Source of the DNA: Mailhella sp.
GTDB taxonomy: Bacteria > Desulfobacterota > Desulfovibrionia > Desulfovibrionales > Desulfovibrionaceae
NCBI GenBank assembly: GCA_024404335.1
Contig: JAKSQA010000019.1
Coordinates: 1-10,366 of the forward strand
Length of the DNA stretch: 10,366 nucleotides
Reading direction: 5' to 3'
The notes under the pieces were generated by a model. That model was not told the DNA's origin, did no database searches, and saw nothing but the letters and a program-made list of their open reading frames with translations. Shown here piece by piece: positions 1 to 7,163 of the stretch; positions within the stretch are counted from its first letter, which is position 1, and each line of letters starts with the position of its first letter. Position numbers and translations under genes: made by a program.

Positions 1-1
1 C

Positions 2-1216
2 CATATTCCGCAGGCCCTGTCGCATTTTGCCAAGCGCGATCCGAACACTCCGCTACGCACGGAAGGTTCGAGCGACATGGACTACAGGCATTTCCGAAAG
101 CTGTTCTTCTCAGCCTGGAACCAGTCGAAGCCGGATTCGAGAGGCATTTCCGACCTCTCGGGCATTCTGAACCGCAGAAACAGGGGCTATGCGGAAAACC
201 TTCGCCCCTGGGCCGAAAAGGCATGGAATGACATGCGCCGCAATGCCGACTACGCGCACTGCCCCAGCATGAGCAGGCACGCCGTCACTGTCGAGCGTAC
301 CGACCTCCGCGCCGCGCCTACGCTGCGCCCGCGTTTCGCCCAGATCACGGGCGCGGGGCAGGGATTCCCCTTTGACGACTTCCAGGAAAGCGCGCTCCCT
401 CCCGGACTTCCCGTAGTTGCCTGGCATATAAGCCGTGACGGAGCATGGGTTTTCGTTGAGTCAGCCATCGCCTGCGGCTGGGTGCAGGCCAGGAACATAG
501 CGTGGACTGATGCCGCCTTTGAAAAGAAATGGTCGTCCGCACCGCTTATGTCATTCATCAGGGAAGACGTCGCGCTTTCCCACAGCGGCGTGTATCTCTG
601 CAGAGCAGACATCGGCACGGTGCTGCCGTCCGCAGGAGAGGGCAGGGTGCTTGTTCCGCATCGCAGGCTTGATGGCATGGCCGATGCCGTGGAGGTCTCG
701 GTTCCTGCCGATTCCGTAGGCCCCATGCCCATGAAGCTCACCTCCGGATCCGTCGCGGCAATCGGTGACCGCATGATGGGCGAGCCATACGGCTGGGGCG
801 GCCTCTTCGGCAACAGGGACTGCTCGGCCATGATGAGGGACCTCTTCACCCCTTTCGGAATCTGGCTTCCGCGCAATTCGGCCGCACAGGCTAAAGCCGG
901 CGCCTTCACCAGTCTCGAAAAGACGGCCGACAGCGCACGGCCGGCCGTCATAAGCGGCGGGGCCGTTCCGTTTCGAACCCTTCTGTGGCTCAAAGGGCAC
1001 ATAGGGCTTTATGTGGGGGAATACCAGGGGGAGCCTGTCTTCTTCCACAATCTCTGGGGCGTGCGCAACACTCTGCCTGACGGAAAAGAGGGAAGGATTG
1101 TCGTGGGGCGGGCCGTCATCACCGGGCTGCGCCCGGGACAGGAAAGGGAGGACATGCGTTCCGGATCATTCCTGGTGAGCAGACTGCGCGGATTCACCAC
1201 GATAGGAGACCGCTGA
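2..1216 (+). CDS. SH3-domain NlpC/P60 peptidoglycan hydrolase, 5' end missing
   Basis: Cell-wall endopeptidase of the NlpC/P60 family, expected to cut peptide stems of peptidoglycan in the envelope. The frame stays open to the left edge, and the ATG at 77 lies inside the N-terminal helical region (DYRHFRKLFFSAWN), so the true start and any signal peptide are upstream. Counting from that ATG, residues 1-65 resemble the N-terminal NlpC/P60-stabilising segment, and about 68-145 look like an SH3b domain (from AVTVERTDLRAAP to GWVQARNIAW). A second SH3-like stretch follows to about 215, and the catalytic domain runs from about 220 to the end. The nucleophile is Cys249 in GNRDCSAMMRD, with His308 in LKGHIGLYVG and His324 in FFHNLWG as triad partners. 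Related enzymes such as YkfC and DvLysin act on gamma-D-Glu-diamino acid bonds; that specificity is inferred here. The stop overlaps the mtaB start. Confidence 0.9.
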   Translation, partial: HIPQALSHFAKRDPNTPLRTEGSSDMDYRHFRKLFFSAWNQSKPDSRGISDLSGILNRRNRGYAENLRPWAEKAWNDMRRNADYAHCPSMSRHAVTVERTDLRAAPTLRPRFAQITGAGQGFPFDDFQESALPPGLPVVAWHISRDGAWVFVESAIACGWVQARNIAWTDAAFEKKWSSAPLMSFIREDVALSHSGVYLCRADIGTVLPSAGEGRVLVPHRRLDGMADAVEVSVPADSVGPMPMKLTSGSVAAIGDRMMGEPYGWGGLFGNRDCSAMMRDLFTPFGIWLPRNSAAQAKAGAFTSLEKTADSARPAVISGGAVPFRTLLWLKGHIGLYVGEYQGEPVFFHNLWGVRNTLPDGKEGRIVVGRAVITGLRPGQEREDMRSGSFLVSRLRGFTTIGDR

Positions 1217-2526
1217 TGAGAACGTTCACCTTCTACATGATCACCTACGGGTGCAGAGTCAATCAGTATGAGGCCCAGGCAGTGCGTGAGCTCTGGACCG
1301 GCATGGGGGGCTCCGAACTCGATACGCCCGACGGCGCCGACGTCATCCTGCTCTCCAGCTGCGCCGTCACGGCAGAAGCGGTCAGTGATGCGCGCCAAAT
1401 GGCACGCAAGCTCTCCAGGGAGCATCCTTCGACCCGCATCTTCGCCGCAGGCTGCGCCTCCACCGCAGAGCCGGCGGACTTCTCATCCATTCCGGGAGTC
1501 GTCGCCATTCCTCAGACGGCGAAGTATGTCCTTCTCGACAGGCACCCCCTCGATGATGAGGCGCTCGAAATCCCTGACGGATCGGAAAAGATCTTCGCCC
1601 CCTTTGCAATACGCTCCTTCAAAAGGGCAAGGCCCGTGGTGAAGATAGAAGACGGCTGCTCACAGGGATGTGCGTACTGCATCGTGCCGCTCACCCGCGG
1701 CCCGGCCCGCAGCAGGCCCGTATCCGAAATACTTGCGGAGACACGGAGGCTTCTCGAATCCGGCCACCGGGAGATCCAGCTTTCAGGCATAAACCTTCGC
1801 CAGTTCCATACCGATGATAAGCCGGGCGGAAATTTCTGGACTCTGCTGCAGCGCATGGAACAGGAGTTCTCCGGGGAATGGGGCGGGAAAGCACGATTCC
1901 GCCTGAGTTCCCTTGATCCGGCCCAGGTCATATCACAGGAATGTCTTGACACGCTTTCATCATGCAGCATGGTGTGCCCCCATCTTCATCTTTCGCTCCA
2001 GAGCGGAAGCCCGTCAGTGCTTAGAAGAATGGGGCGGTCGCCGTATTCACCCGAAAGCGTGGCCCGTGCCGTCGAAGATATCATGCGCAGCCGCCCTGTT
2101 CTGGGGCTGGGAGCTGACATCCTTATGGGATTTCCCGGCGAAACGGAGCAGGAGACCGAGGAAACGCTTTCCATGATCAGGGCTCTGCCGTTCACGTATG
2201 CCCATGTGTTCCCCTATTCCCAGCGTCCGGGGACGAGAGCGGCCTCAATGCCGGACCAGCTTCCCAGGAAGGTGAGGCAGGAACATGCCGCCCGGGTTCG
2301 GACACTGATAGCTGAGAAGCATGCGGCATTCCTTGCGGAACAGCTTAAGATGTCCTCCATGTCCGTGGCTTTTGACGGGGCCGACGGCAGGCACGGCAAT
2401 AACGAAATGTATGCCGACTGCAGGCTTGAGCCGGACGGAGGCGGGCCGCTGCAGGGCCACGAACTTGTCTGCGCCGTACCTCTGCGCATAGAGAACGGCC
2501 TCATTGTCGTACGCCGCAAGGGTTGA
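1216..2526 (+). CDS. mtaB: tRNA (t6A37) methylthiotransferase MtaB
   Basis: Radical-SAM enzyme that converts t6A to ms2t6A at position 37 of tRNAs reading ANN codons, using SAM and two iron-sulfur clusters in the cytoplasm. The N-terminal UPF0004-type domain carries Cys13 (TYGCRVNQYE), Cys49 (SSCAVT) and Cys80 (AAGCAS) for the auxiliary cluster. The radical-SAM CxxxCxxC is Cys148, Cys152, Cys155 in EDGCSQGCAYCIVP. GCRVNQYE is the MtaB/YqeV-type signature, unlike GCQMN of MiaB or the GCPKN-type of RimO. Further family motifs are LSGINLRQF, LHLSLQSGS and DILMGFPGET. The 436 residues are normal for the family, with a short TRAM-like tail (GHELVCAVPLRIENGLIVV). ATG 1216 overlaps the previous TGA as TGATG, with AGGAGA at 1204-1209 as ribosome site, so translation is probably coupled to the hydrolase. 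Confidence 0.93.
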   Translation: MRTFTFYMITYGCRVNQYEAQAVRELWTGMGGSELDTPDGADVILLSSCAVTAEAVSDARQMARKLSREHPSTRIFAAGCASTAEPADFSSIPGVVAIPQTAKYVLLDRHPLDDEALEIPDGSEKIFAPFAIRSFKRARPVVKIEDGCSQGCAYCIVPLTRGPARSRPVSEILAETRRLLESGHREIQLSGINLRQFHTDDKPGGNFWTLLQRMEQEFSGEWGGKARFRLSSLDPAQVISQECLDTLSSCSMVCPHLHLSLQSGSPSVLRRMGRSPYSPESVARAVEDIMRSRPVLGLGADILMGFPGETEQETEETLSMIRALPFTYAHVFPYSQRPGTRAASMPDQLPRKVRQEHAARVRTLIAEKHAAFLAEQLKMSSMSVAFDGADGRHGNNEMYADCRLEPDGGGPLQGHELVCAVPLRIENGLIVVRRKG

Positions 2527-2588
2527 CCTTTCGACATTGCGCACGCATATTCACTTCCATCGGCATGAAATAACCGCAAGGAGCCAAA

Positions 2589-3467
2589 ATGGCACTCAGA
2601 AGCATGACCGGATTCGGACGTTCACGTCAGGAATCCGATTTCCTATCGCAGACCTGGGAAATCAGAAGCGTCAACAACCGCTTTCTCGACCTTAAATGGA
2701 AACTTCCTCCCCAGGCCAGGAACATGGAATCCAGGTTCGAAAAAATCGTTCGGGCCGCAGCATCCCGGGGAAGGGTGGAGGTCACTCTCAATCTCCAGCT
2801 CAAGACCGCATCCGCAACGATGTTCGATGCCCCTCTTGCCGACTCCATGCTTTCAGACCTCACCGCCTATGCCGCCCGTCGAGGAGAATGCCTGACCGTC
2901 AATTATATGGACCTGCTGCGTGTGCCTGCGCTCTGGAGTTCCGCGGAAGACGCCGATGACAGCCTTCTGTTCACCGAGCTCGCCACCGGTCTTGAGGCTG
3001 CGCTTGCCGACTGGACGCATTCCAGGGAAATCGAGGCTCAAAGCCTCGCTGCCGACCTCAGAGGCCGTTTCGATTCTCTTGCCTCATGGATAGAGGCTAT
3101 TGGAGAAAAAGCTCCGTAGATAAAGACACAGCGCTTCGAACAGGTGAGGACACGTCTTTCGGAGATGCTTTCATCCATGGGGTCGGCGCTCGATGAGGGC
3201 CGCTTCCTTCAGGAAATGGTCATCATGGCTGACAAGCTCGATGTGACCGAAGAGCTGACCCGGCTTCATTCCCACCTTGAAAGGCTGAACTCCCTGCTGC
3301 AGTCAGGAGAAGACGCCGGCAGGAAGCTCGACTTCACCCTTCAGGAAAGTTTCCGCGAAATCAACACCTGTGGAAACAAAATCCAGGATGCCGCGGTTTC
3401 CGCTATAGTCGTCGACTGCAAAAACGAGCTCGAAAAGTGCCGCGAACAGGTTCAGAACCTGGAATAG
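2589..3467 (+). pseudogene. yicC: YicC/YloC-family endoribonuclease gene interrupted by an in-frame TAG
   Basis: The family is a metal-dependent endoribonuclease implicated in RNA turnover; the genes often sit next to gmk, as here. The 5' part (176 codons) has the hallmark start LRSMTGFGRS, then WEIRSVNNRFLDLKWKLP and SRGRVEVTLNL. TAG at 3117-3119 ends it. In the same frame, 3120-3464 continues with IKTQRFEQVRTRLSEM, EGRFLQEMVIMADKLDVTEEL, a GRKLDF block and the usual ending EKCREQVQNLE, stopping at TAG 3465-3467. Together they give 292 residues, close to E. coli YicC (about 287), with no indel at the join. By recall of homologs, the stop falls at a position usually Glu after Ala/Met-Pro, so one base change (for example GAG to TAG) could explain it. 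Start ATG 2589 follows AAGGAG. Reinitiation at GTG 3144 is possible, but no good ribosome site precedes it. Readthrough or sequencing error remain open. Confidence 0.85.
3117..3119 (+). other. In-frame amber codon splitting yicC
   Basis: TAG follows GCT CCG (Ala-Pro) and precedes ATA AAG. Both flanks are homologous to one continuous YicC protein in this frame. TAG also appears as the genuine terminator of yicC itself (3465-3467) and of recJ (5873-5875), so TAG is not globally reassigned to sense in this genome. Confidence 0.9.
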
Positions 3468-3504
3468 GCACATATTCGGCATCAGTCTGCCACGGAGCAA
3501 TGAC

Positions 3505-4122
3505 ATGAATGAACTTCCACGCAGAAAAGGCCTTCCTCTGGTAATCTGCGCCCCCTCAGGTGCAGGCAAGACCACTCTCGTCACCAAGCTCAGAGCTGAA
3601 TTTCCGCTCGACTTCTCCATTTCCTGCACCACACGGGCCCCCAGAGGGAATGAGAAAGATGGAATAGACTACATTTTCCTCTCCAAAGACGAGTTCCGCA
3701 GCCGTATCGACGCCGGATATTTCGCCGAATGGGCCGAAGTACACGGCAACTACTACGGCACCCCGCTGAAGCCTGTCCGCGACAGCCTTGACGCCGGCCG
3801 CGACATACTGTTCGATATCGACGTGCAGGGGGCGGCTCAGATTTCCCTCTCCCTGCCTGAGGCCCGCTTCGTGTTCATCCTTCCCCCAAGCATAGGCGAA
3901 CTCGAGCGCAGACTGAGGGGCAGAGGCACCGACAGCGACGAATCCGTCCGACTCCGTCTTTCGCACGCCGCTTCCGAAATCAGGGAAAGCCACTGGTTTG
4001 ACGCCGTCGTCGTAAACGATGATCTCGATGCCGCTTATGTCAGGCTCCGCGCGTTCTACCTGGCGGACACACTCCAGCCATCGCTGAACCCTGCACTCGC
4101 GCAGGCAGTCATCTCAGTCTGA
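3505..4122 (+). CDS. gmk: Guanylate kinase
   Basis: Cytoplasmic kinase that makes GDP from GMP and ATP, essential for GTP/dGTP supply. The P-loop is APSGAGKTT at residues 16-24. The GMP-binding SxTTRxPR motif is at residues 40-47 (Ser40, Arg44, Arg47), followed by Tyr56, the GNYYGTP loop (81-87) and the FDIDVQGA strand (103-110). The lid arginines lie in LERRLRGRGTDSDE. Length 205 is typical. The start ATG 3505 has CGGAG upstream at 3493-3497; the nearby ATG 3500 is out of frame and stops at once. It lies 37 nt after yicC. The small remA/DUF370 gene that often separates yicC and gmk in other bacteria is absent, as is rpoZ downstream. recJ begins 13 nt after the stop. Confidence 0.96.
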   Translation: MNELPRRKGLPLVICAPSGAGKTTLVTKLRAEFPLDFSISCTTRAPRGNEKDGIDYIFLSKDEFRSRIDAGYFAEWAEVHGNYYGTPLKPVRDSLDAGRDILFDIDVQGAAQISLSLPEARFVFILPPSIGELERRLRGRGTDSDESVRLRLSHAASEIRESHWFDAVVVNDDLDAAYVRLRAFYLADTLQPSLNPALAQAVISV

Positions 4123-4135
4123 CCGGACTTCCGAT

Positions 4136-5875
4136 ATGCGAACGACGAAGGAATGGAAAATCCGAAAGGAAGGAGGGGATCCTCTTCCTCCCGATAACTA
4201 TCTTGCCGGACTGGCGCAGAGGCTCCATGTGTCGCTGCGCTTTGCCCGCATGCTCTGGTCACGCGGTTTTCAGAGTTTCGACGCCATCTCCGCATATCTC
4301 AGCCCCGGCCTTCGTCTGCTCTCCCATCCTTCGCTGTGGCCGGGCATCTCCGATGCGGCCCGCCTTATTGCCGACGGCCTTCTGGCAGGAAGAAAGCTTG
4401 CGGTATGGGGCGACTATGACGTCGACGGTGTGACCAGCACCGCCCTGGTCCTCCAGGTCCTCGAACACTACGGCTATTCCGCCCTGTGGCATCTGCCCGA
4501 CAGACGCACCGAAGGCTATGGCATGAACACTGAAGGCATCGATGAGCTGGCAGCACAGGGGGTAACGCTTCTCCTTACGGTCGACTGCGGCATTTCCGAT
4601 GCCGAAGCGATCAGGCACGCCCGGGAAATCGGCATGACGGTCGTGGTGTCCGACCACCACCTTCCCCCCGAGGAGCTCCCCGAAGCCGATGCCATCTGCA
4701 ATCCGAGACTTGAAGACTGCCCGTGCAGGAATCTGGCCGGCGTCGGCGTCGCCTTTTTCCTCATGGCCGAAGTGAACACACGCATTGCCGAAGCGAAGTC
4801 CATGCAGCGGATGGACCTCAGGAACACACTCGACCTTGTCGCCCTCGGCACGCTGGCCGACCTTGTGGAACTGGAAGGGCAGAACAGGATCCTCGTCAAA
4901 AACGGCCTGCTTAAGGTCACGGAAGGAAAGCGCATAGGACTTGCCGCACTTAAGTCGGCCAGCGGGTTCACCCCGGGAGCCCCCGTAGGTGCGGGGCAGG
5001 TCGTCTTCAGCATCGCCCCCCGCATCAATGCCGCAGGGCGTGTCGACTCGGCGGAGTCATCACTCGCCCTCCTTCGCGCCTCCGACCAGAACACCGCGTA
5101 TGATCTGGCCAGACGCCTTGACGAACTGAACACAGCCCGCCGGGCGGAAGAGGAGCGTATCACAGCCGAAGCTCTCCTTCAGGCTGATGCGGAACCCGAC
5201 GCTCCGGCCGTCATAGTGTTCGGAGACGGCTGGAACCAGGGCGTCATAGGCATCGTCGCATCAAGGCTTGTCGAACGATACCACAGGCCATCGATCGTTT
5301 TGTGTACTGACGGACAGACGCTCAAAGGATCGGGGCGCTCGATATCCGGATTCGATCTCCATGCGGGGCTTGCCGCCTGCGCGTCCGAACTCATCTCATA
5401 CGGCGGGCACAGAATGGCCGCGGGACTGCGGGTCTCCCATGAACGGTACGAGTCCTTCCGCGCGGCGTTTCGAAAGGCCGTGGTAAGCGAACTGGGCGAC
5501 GTCATGCCCGAGCCGATACTCCACATTGACGGGGAACTTGACTTCAAGGCGGCATCGGATTCCGTTTTCCTCAAGGAACTTGATATGATGCAGCCTTTAG
5601 GCGTAGGTAATCCCGAACCGGTGTTCACAGCATCTTCCATTCTTATCCGAAGCAGACGCCTTTTCGGCCCGAAAAAGGACCATGTGATGCTCGAGCTTCT
5701 TGACGAGAGCTGCGGCATAACCATGAGCGCGAAGGCATGGCGCCAGGCGGATGACTTCCCCGCCGACATGGAAGGCCGGAGGATACGCATAGCCTACTGC
5801 CCGGCGGTGGACAACTATAACGGGACTCCCGTCCCTATCGTGAAGATCAAGGACTGGAAACTTCTGCCTGCCTAG
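4136..5875 (+). CDS. recJ: Single-stranded-DNA-specific exonuclease RecJ
   Basis: 5'-3' exonuclease on single-stranded DNA, acting in RecF-type recombination, mismatch and base-excision repair. The DHH core holds the metal ligands: DYDVDG at 93-98, TVDCG around Asp150 and SDHH with Asp173-His174-His175. A conserved ALGTLADLVEL segment and SIAPRINAAGR follow. The DHHA1 domain has FGDGWNQGVIGIVASRL, GSGRSISGFDL and GGHRMAAG (His425). The C-terminal OB-like domain contains MQPLGVGNPEPVF. 579 residues matches E. coli RecJ (about 577). ATG 4136 is chosen because residues 6-9 (EWKI) and LHVSLRFARMLWSRGF align with the usual N-terminus and no closer in-frame start exists. The ribosome site there is weak, so coupling to gmk, which ends 13 nt earlier, is likely. 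Confidence 0.96.
   Translation: MRTTKEWKIRKEGGDPLPPDNYLAGLAQRLHVSLRFARMLWSRGFQSFDAISAYLSPGLRLLSHPSLWPGISDAARLIADGLLAGRKLAVWGDYDVDGVTSTALVLQVLEHYGYSALWHLPDRRTEGYGMNTEGIDELAAQGVTLLLTVDCGISDAEAIRHAREIGMTVVVSDHHLPPEELPEADAICNPRLEDCPCRNLAGVGVAFFLMAEVNTRIAEAKSMQRMDLRNTLDLVALGTLADLVELEGQNRILVKNGLLKVTEGKRIGLAALKSASGFTPGAPVGAGQVVFSIAPRINAAGRVDSAESSLALLRASDQNTAYDLARRLDELNTARRAEEERITAEALLQADAEPDAPAVIVFGDGWNQGVIGIVASRLVERYHRPSIVLCTDGQTLKGSGRSISGFDLHAGLAACASELISYGGHRMAAGLRVSHERYESFRAAFRKAVVSELGDVMPEPILHIDGELDFKAASDSVFLKELDMMQPLGVGNPEPVFTASSILIRSRRLFGPKKDHVMLELLDESCGITMSAKAWRQADDFPADMEGRRIRIAYCPAVDNYNGTPVPIVKIKDWKLLPA
4167..4189 (+). other. Hairpin holding an internal Shine-Dalgarno-like sequence in early recJ
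   Basis: AAGGAGG (4170-4176) is a near-perfect ribosome-binding core inside codons 12-14 of recJ. It is folded against CCTCTTCC (4181-4188) with a 4-base loop (4177-4180), one bulged G (4173) and a closing A-T pair (4167/4189). No in-frame start codon sits at the right distance downstream, so it does not mark an alternative recJ start. Function, if any, is unknown. Confidence 0.45.
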
Positions 5876-5932
5876 CCGGCAGAACGCCAAGTGTCCATGA
5901 CATACCTGCATCATCTGCGGCATAGACTGCCG
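5876..5932. repeat. Widely spaced 7-bp inverted repeat between recJ and the Smr gene
   Basis: CCGGCAG directly after the recJ stop (5876-5882) is perfectly repeated in inverted form as CTGCCGG (5926-5932), 43 bases on. The second arm overlaps the start of the Smr ribosome site (GGAGG, 5932-5936). No T-run follows, so it does not look like an intrinsic terminator. It could be chance in GC-rich DNA. Confidence 0.3.
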
Positions 5933-5945
5933 GAGGCACACCGTA

Positions 5946-7043
5946 ATGAGCAAAGACAGCTTCAATCCCTTTGCATCCCTCGACGTCAAGTCATTCCCCG
6001 AACGCAGGAAAGGCGCTCCGGCTCCGCACGTGCGGGGGCATAAGACCGTTGTGAAGAACCCGAACGCACGGAAATCCCCTGATGATGAGGATTCCGAAAT
6101 GTTCCTCCAGTATCTTGGGATGACCGAAGCCGCCGGTTCAAAAGGCTCTTCCGGCGGACGGAATGCACCTGCCAAAGCAGCAAAAGGCAGGGCTTCCGCC
6201 GAAAAACCCACATACGCCGATGCCGGTCCGGCTCTATCCGAAGCAGGCATGCGTGAAGCGCTCGGCGGGCTTGGGAAGAGCTTCCGCTCCATGCGCCCGG
6301 AACCCGCTGTTAAGGCTGATGCTTCCGCTCAGGATGACGAATGCCGTCACGGTACGGATGAGCACAGAACCCTTGTGCAGATGGCGAGGAATGCCAGACG
6401 CATCGCGAAGGCGGATGACGGAAACGCTCCCGCCCGGGAACTCGGCTCCCCCGAGGCGGATGCCGACGACAGCAGGGATTTCCTCAGCGCCGTCAAGGGA
6501 ACGAAGCGGCTCGGAGGTGCGGGACGGGACGTGCCGGCCGAACCTGAGGTGCAGAGCGTTCCCTATACGGATCCGCGGCATCCTCTTCAGGATTTCATGG
6601 AGGGCAAGGTCGAATTCTCCGTAGCAAGCACCGACGAATATGCTGAAGGCCATGTCGTGGGGCTTGACCTCATGGTCGTCTCACAGCTTCAGTCGGGGCA
6701 GCTCAGCCCAGAGGCCCACATGGACCTCCATGGCCTGAACAGCAGCCAGGCATACAGCAACCTCGTGGGGTTCTTCCGCAGCGCCTGGTACAAGGGGGTC
6801 CGGGTCGTACTCATTGTGACAGGGCGAGGACTCAATTCATTCAACGGGATGCCCATACTCAGGGGAAAGGTGCAGGAATGGCTCACGCACGACCCCTTCA
6901 AAAGGATCGTTCTTGCGTTCTGTTCGGCCCGTCAGGAGGATGGAGGCGCCGGAGCCTTCTATGTGCTTTTGCGCAAGTACAGAAAGGGCGCGGGGAAAAT
7001 CCGATGGGACACCATGCCTGAGGATCCCGACCTTTATCTTTGA
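5946..7043 (+). CDS. Smr-domain protein with long disordered N-terminal region
   Basis: The Smr domain is the nuclease-type domain found at the C-terminus of MutS2 and in stand-alone bacterial proteins; stand-alone forms have been linked to DNA or RNA cleavage, so the substrate here is not certain. Residues 1-200 are rich in Ala, Lys, Asp, Ser and Gly and look disordered, apart from a short hydrophobic element (EMFLQYLGM, near 56-64). A conserved-looking linker, DFMEGKVEF to VVGLDLMVVSQLQSGQ, precedes the domain. The Smr signatures are DLHG (260-263), TGRG (292-295) and GGAGAFYVLLRK (from 333). ATG 5946 has GGAGG at 5932-5936, nine bases upstream. The gene follows recJ by 70 nt, perhaps as part of the same repair-oriented transcript. 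No MutS ATPase part is present, so this is not a truncated mutS2 by anything visible. Confidence 0.88.
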   Translation: MSKDSFNPFASLDVKSFPERRKGAPAPHVRGHKTVVKNPNARKSPDDEDSEMFLQYLGMTEAAGSKGSSGGRNAPAKAAKGRASAEKPTYADAGPALSEAGMREALGGLGKSFRSMRPEPAVKADASAQDDECRHGTDEHRTLVQMARNARRIAKADDGNAPARELGSPEADADDSRDFLSAVKGTKRLGGAGRDVPAEPEVQSVPYTDPRHPLQDFMEGKVEFSVASTDEYAEGHVVGLDLMVVSQLQSGQLSPEAHMDLHGLNSSQAYSNLVGFFRSAWYKGVRVVLIVTGRGLNSFNGMPILRGKVQEWLTHDPFKRIVLAFCSARQEDGGAGAFYVLLRKYRKGAGKIRWDTMPEDPDLYL

Positions 7044-7076
7044 ACCTCGGGCAAGCCTTCTTCCTCGTGTCTTGGC

Positions 7077-7105
7077 TTGAAGAAAACACGATGCTCGGCT
7101 ATACA
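7077..7105 (+). promoter_or_regulatory. Candidate sigma70 promoter for glpX
   Basis: TTGAAG (7077-7082) and TATACA (7100-7105) are spaced by 17 bases, each matching the consensus hexamers at four of six positions. Transcription would start near 7112, leaving a leader of about 50 nt before the glpX ATG. The site lies in the 117-base gap after the Smr gene, one of the two longest gaps in the window. The -35 box overlaps the right arm of a CAAGCC/GGCTTG inverted repeat (7052-7057 with 7074-7079). Confidence 0.45.
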
Positions 7106-7149
7106 TCGGAGAGTACGGCTTGACCGTTCCACCCATACTTCAAATATCC

Positions 7150-7163
7150 ATGGAGATACTATG
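7150..7163 (+). promoter_or_regulatory. Ribosome binding site fixing the glpX start
   Basis: GGAG at 7152-7155 sits five bases before ATG 7161. This start gives an N-terminus (MQAPEKNLGFDLVRVTESAAL) that matches the family. The longer open frame reaching back to a TTG at 7077 would add 28 residues over a promoter-like region with no family resemblance. Confidence 0.8.

Noticed and set aside
250..1002. 250-codon open frame on the minus strand
   Set aside because: It lies entirely antisense to the hydrolase with its SH3 and NlpC/P60 motifs, has no recognisable domain, and is expected from GC-rich codon use.
2514..2581. Direct repeat CCGCAAGG at 2514-2521 and 2574-2581 flanking the mtaB-yicC gap
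   Set aside because: Only eight bases; one copy is mtaB coding sequence and the other contributes to the yicC ribosome site, so chance is the simplest reading.
3117..3146. Frameshift as the explanation for the split yicC
   Set aside because: Both halves are in the same frame and the residues line up without insertion or deletion around the TAG, so this is a stop codon and not a shift.
4516..5163. 215-codon minus-strand open frame within recJ
   Set aside because: It is Ser/Arg/Ala-rich shadow coding opposite the DHH core of recJ.
5597..6292. 231-codon minus-strand open frame across the recJ end and Smr start
   Set aside because: It is antisense to two well-supported genes and the gap between them, has a low-complexity composition and matches no family I recognise.
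7120..7147. Second promoter-like pair TTGACC / AAATAT before glpX
   Set aside because: Its transcript would begin at or after the ribosome site at 7152-7155, leaving no usable leader.
7077..7160. Extended N-terminus for glpX starting at TTG 7077
   Set aside because: The added residues have no family resemblance, overlap a promoter-like element, and ATG 7161 has a well-placed ribosome site.
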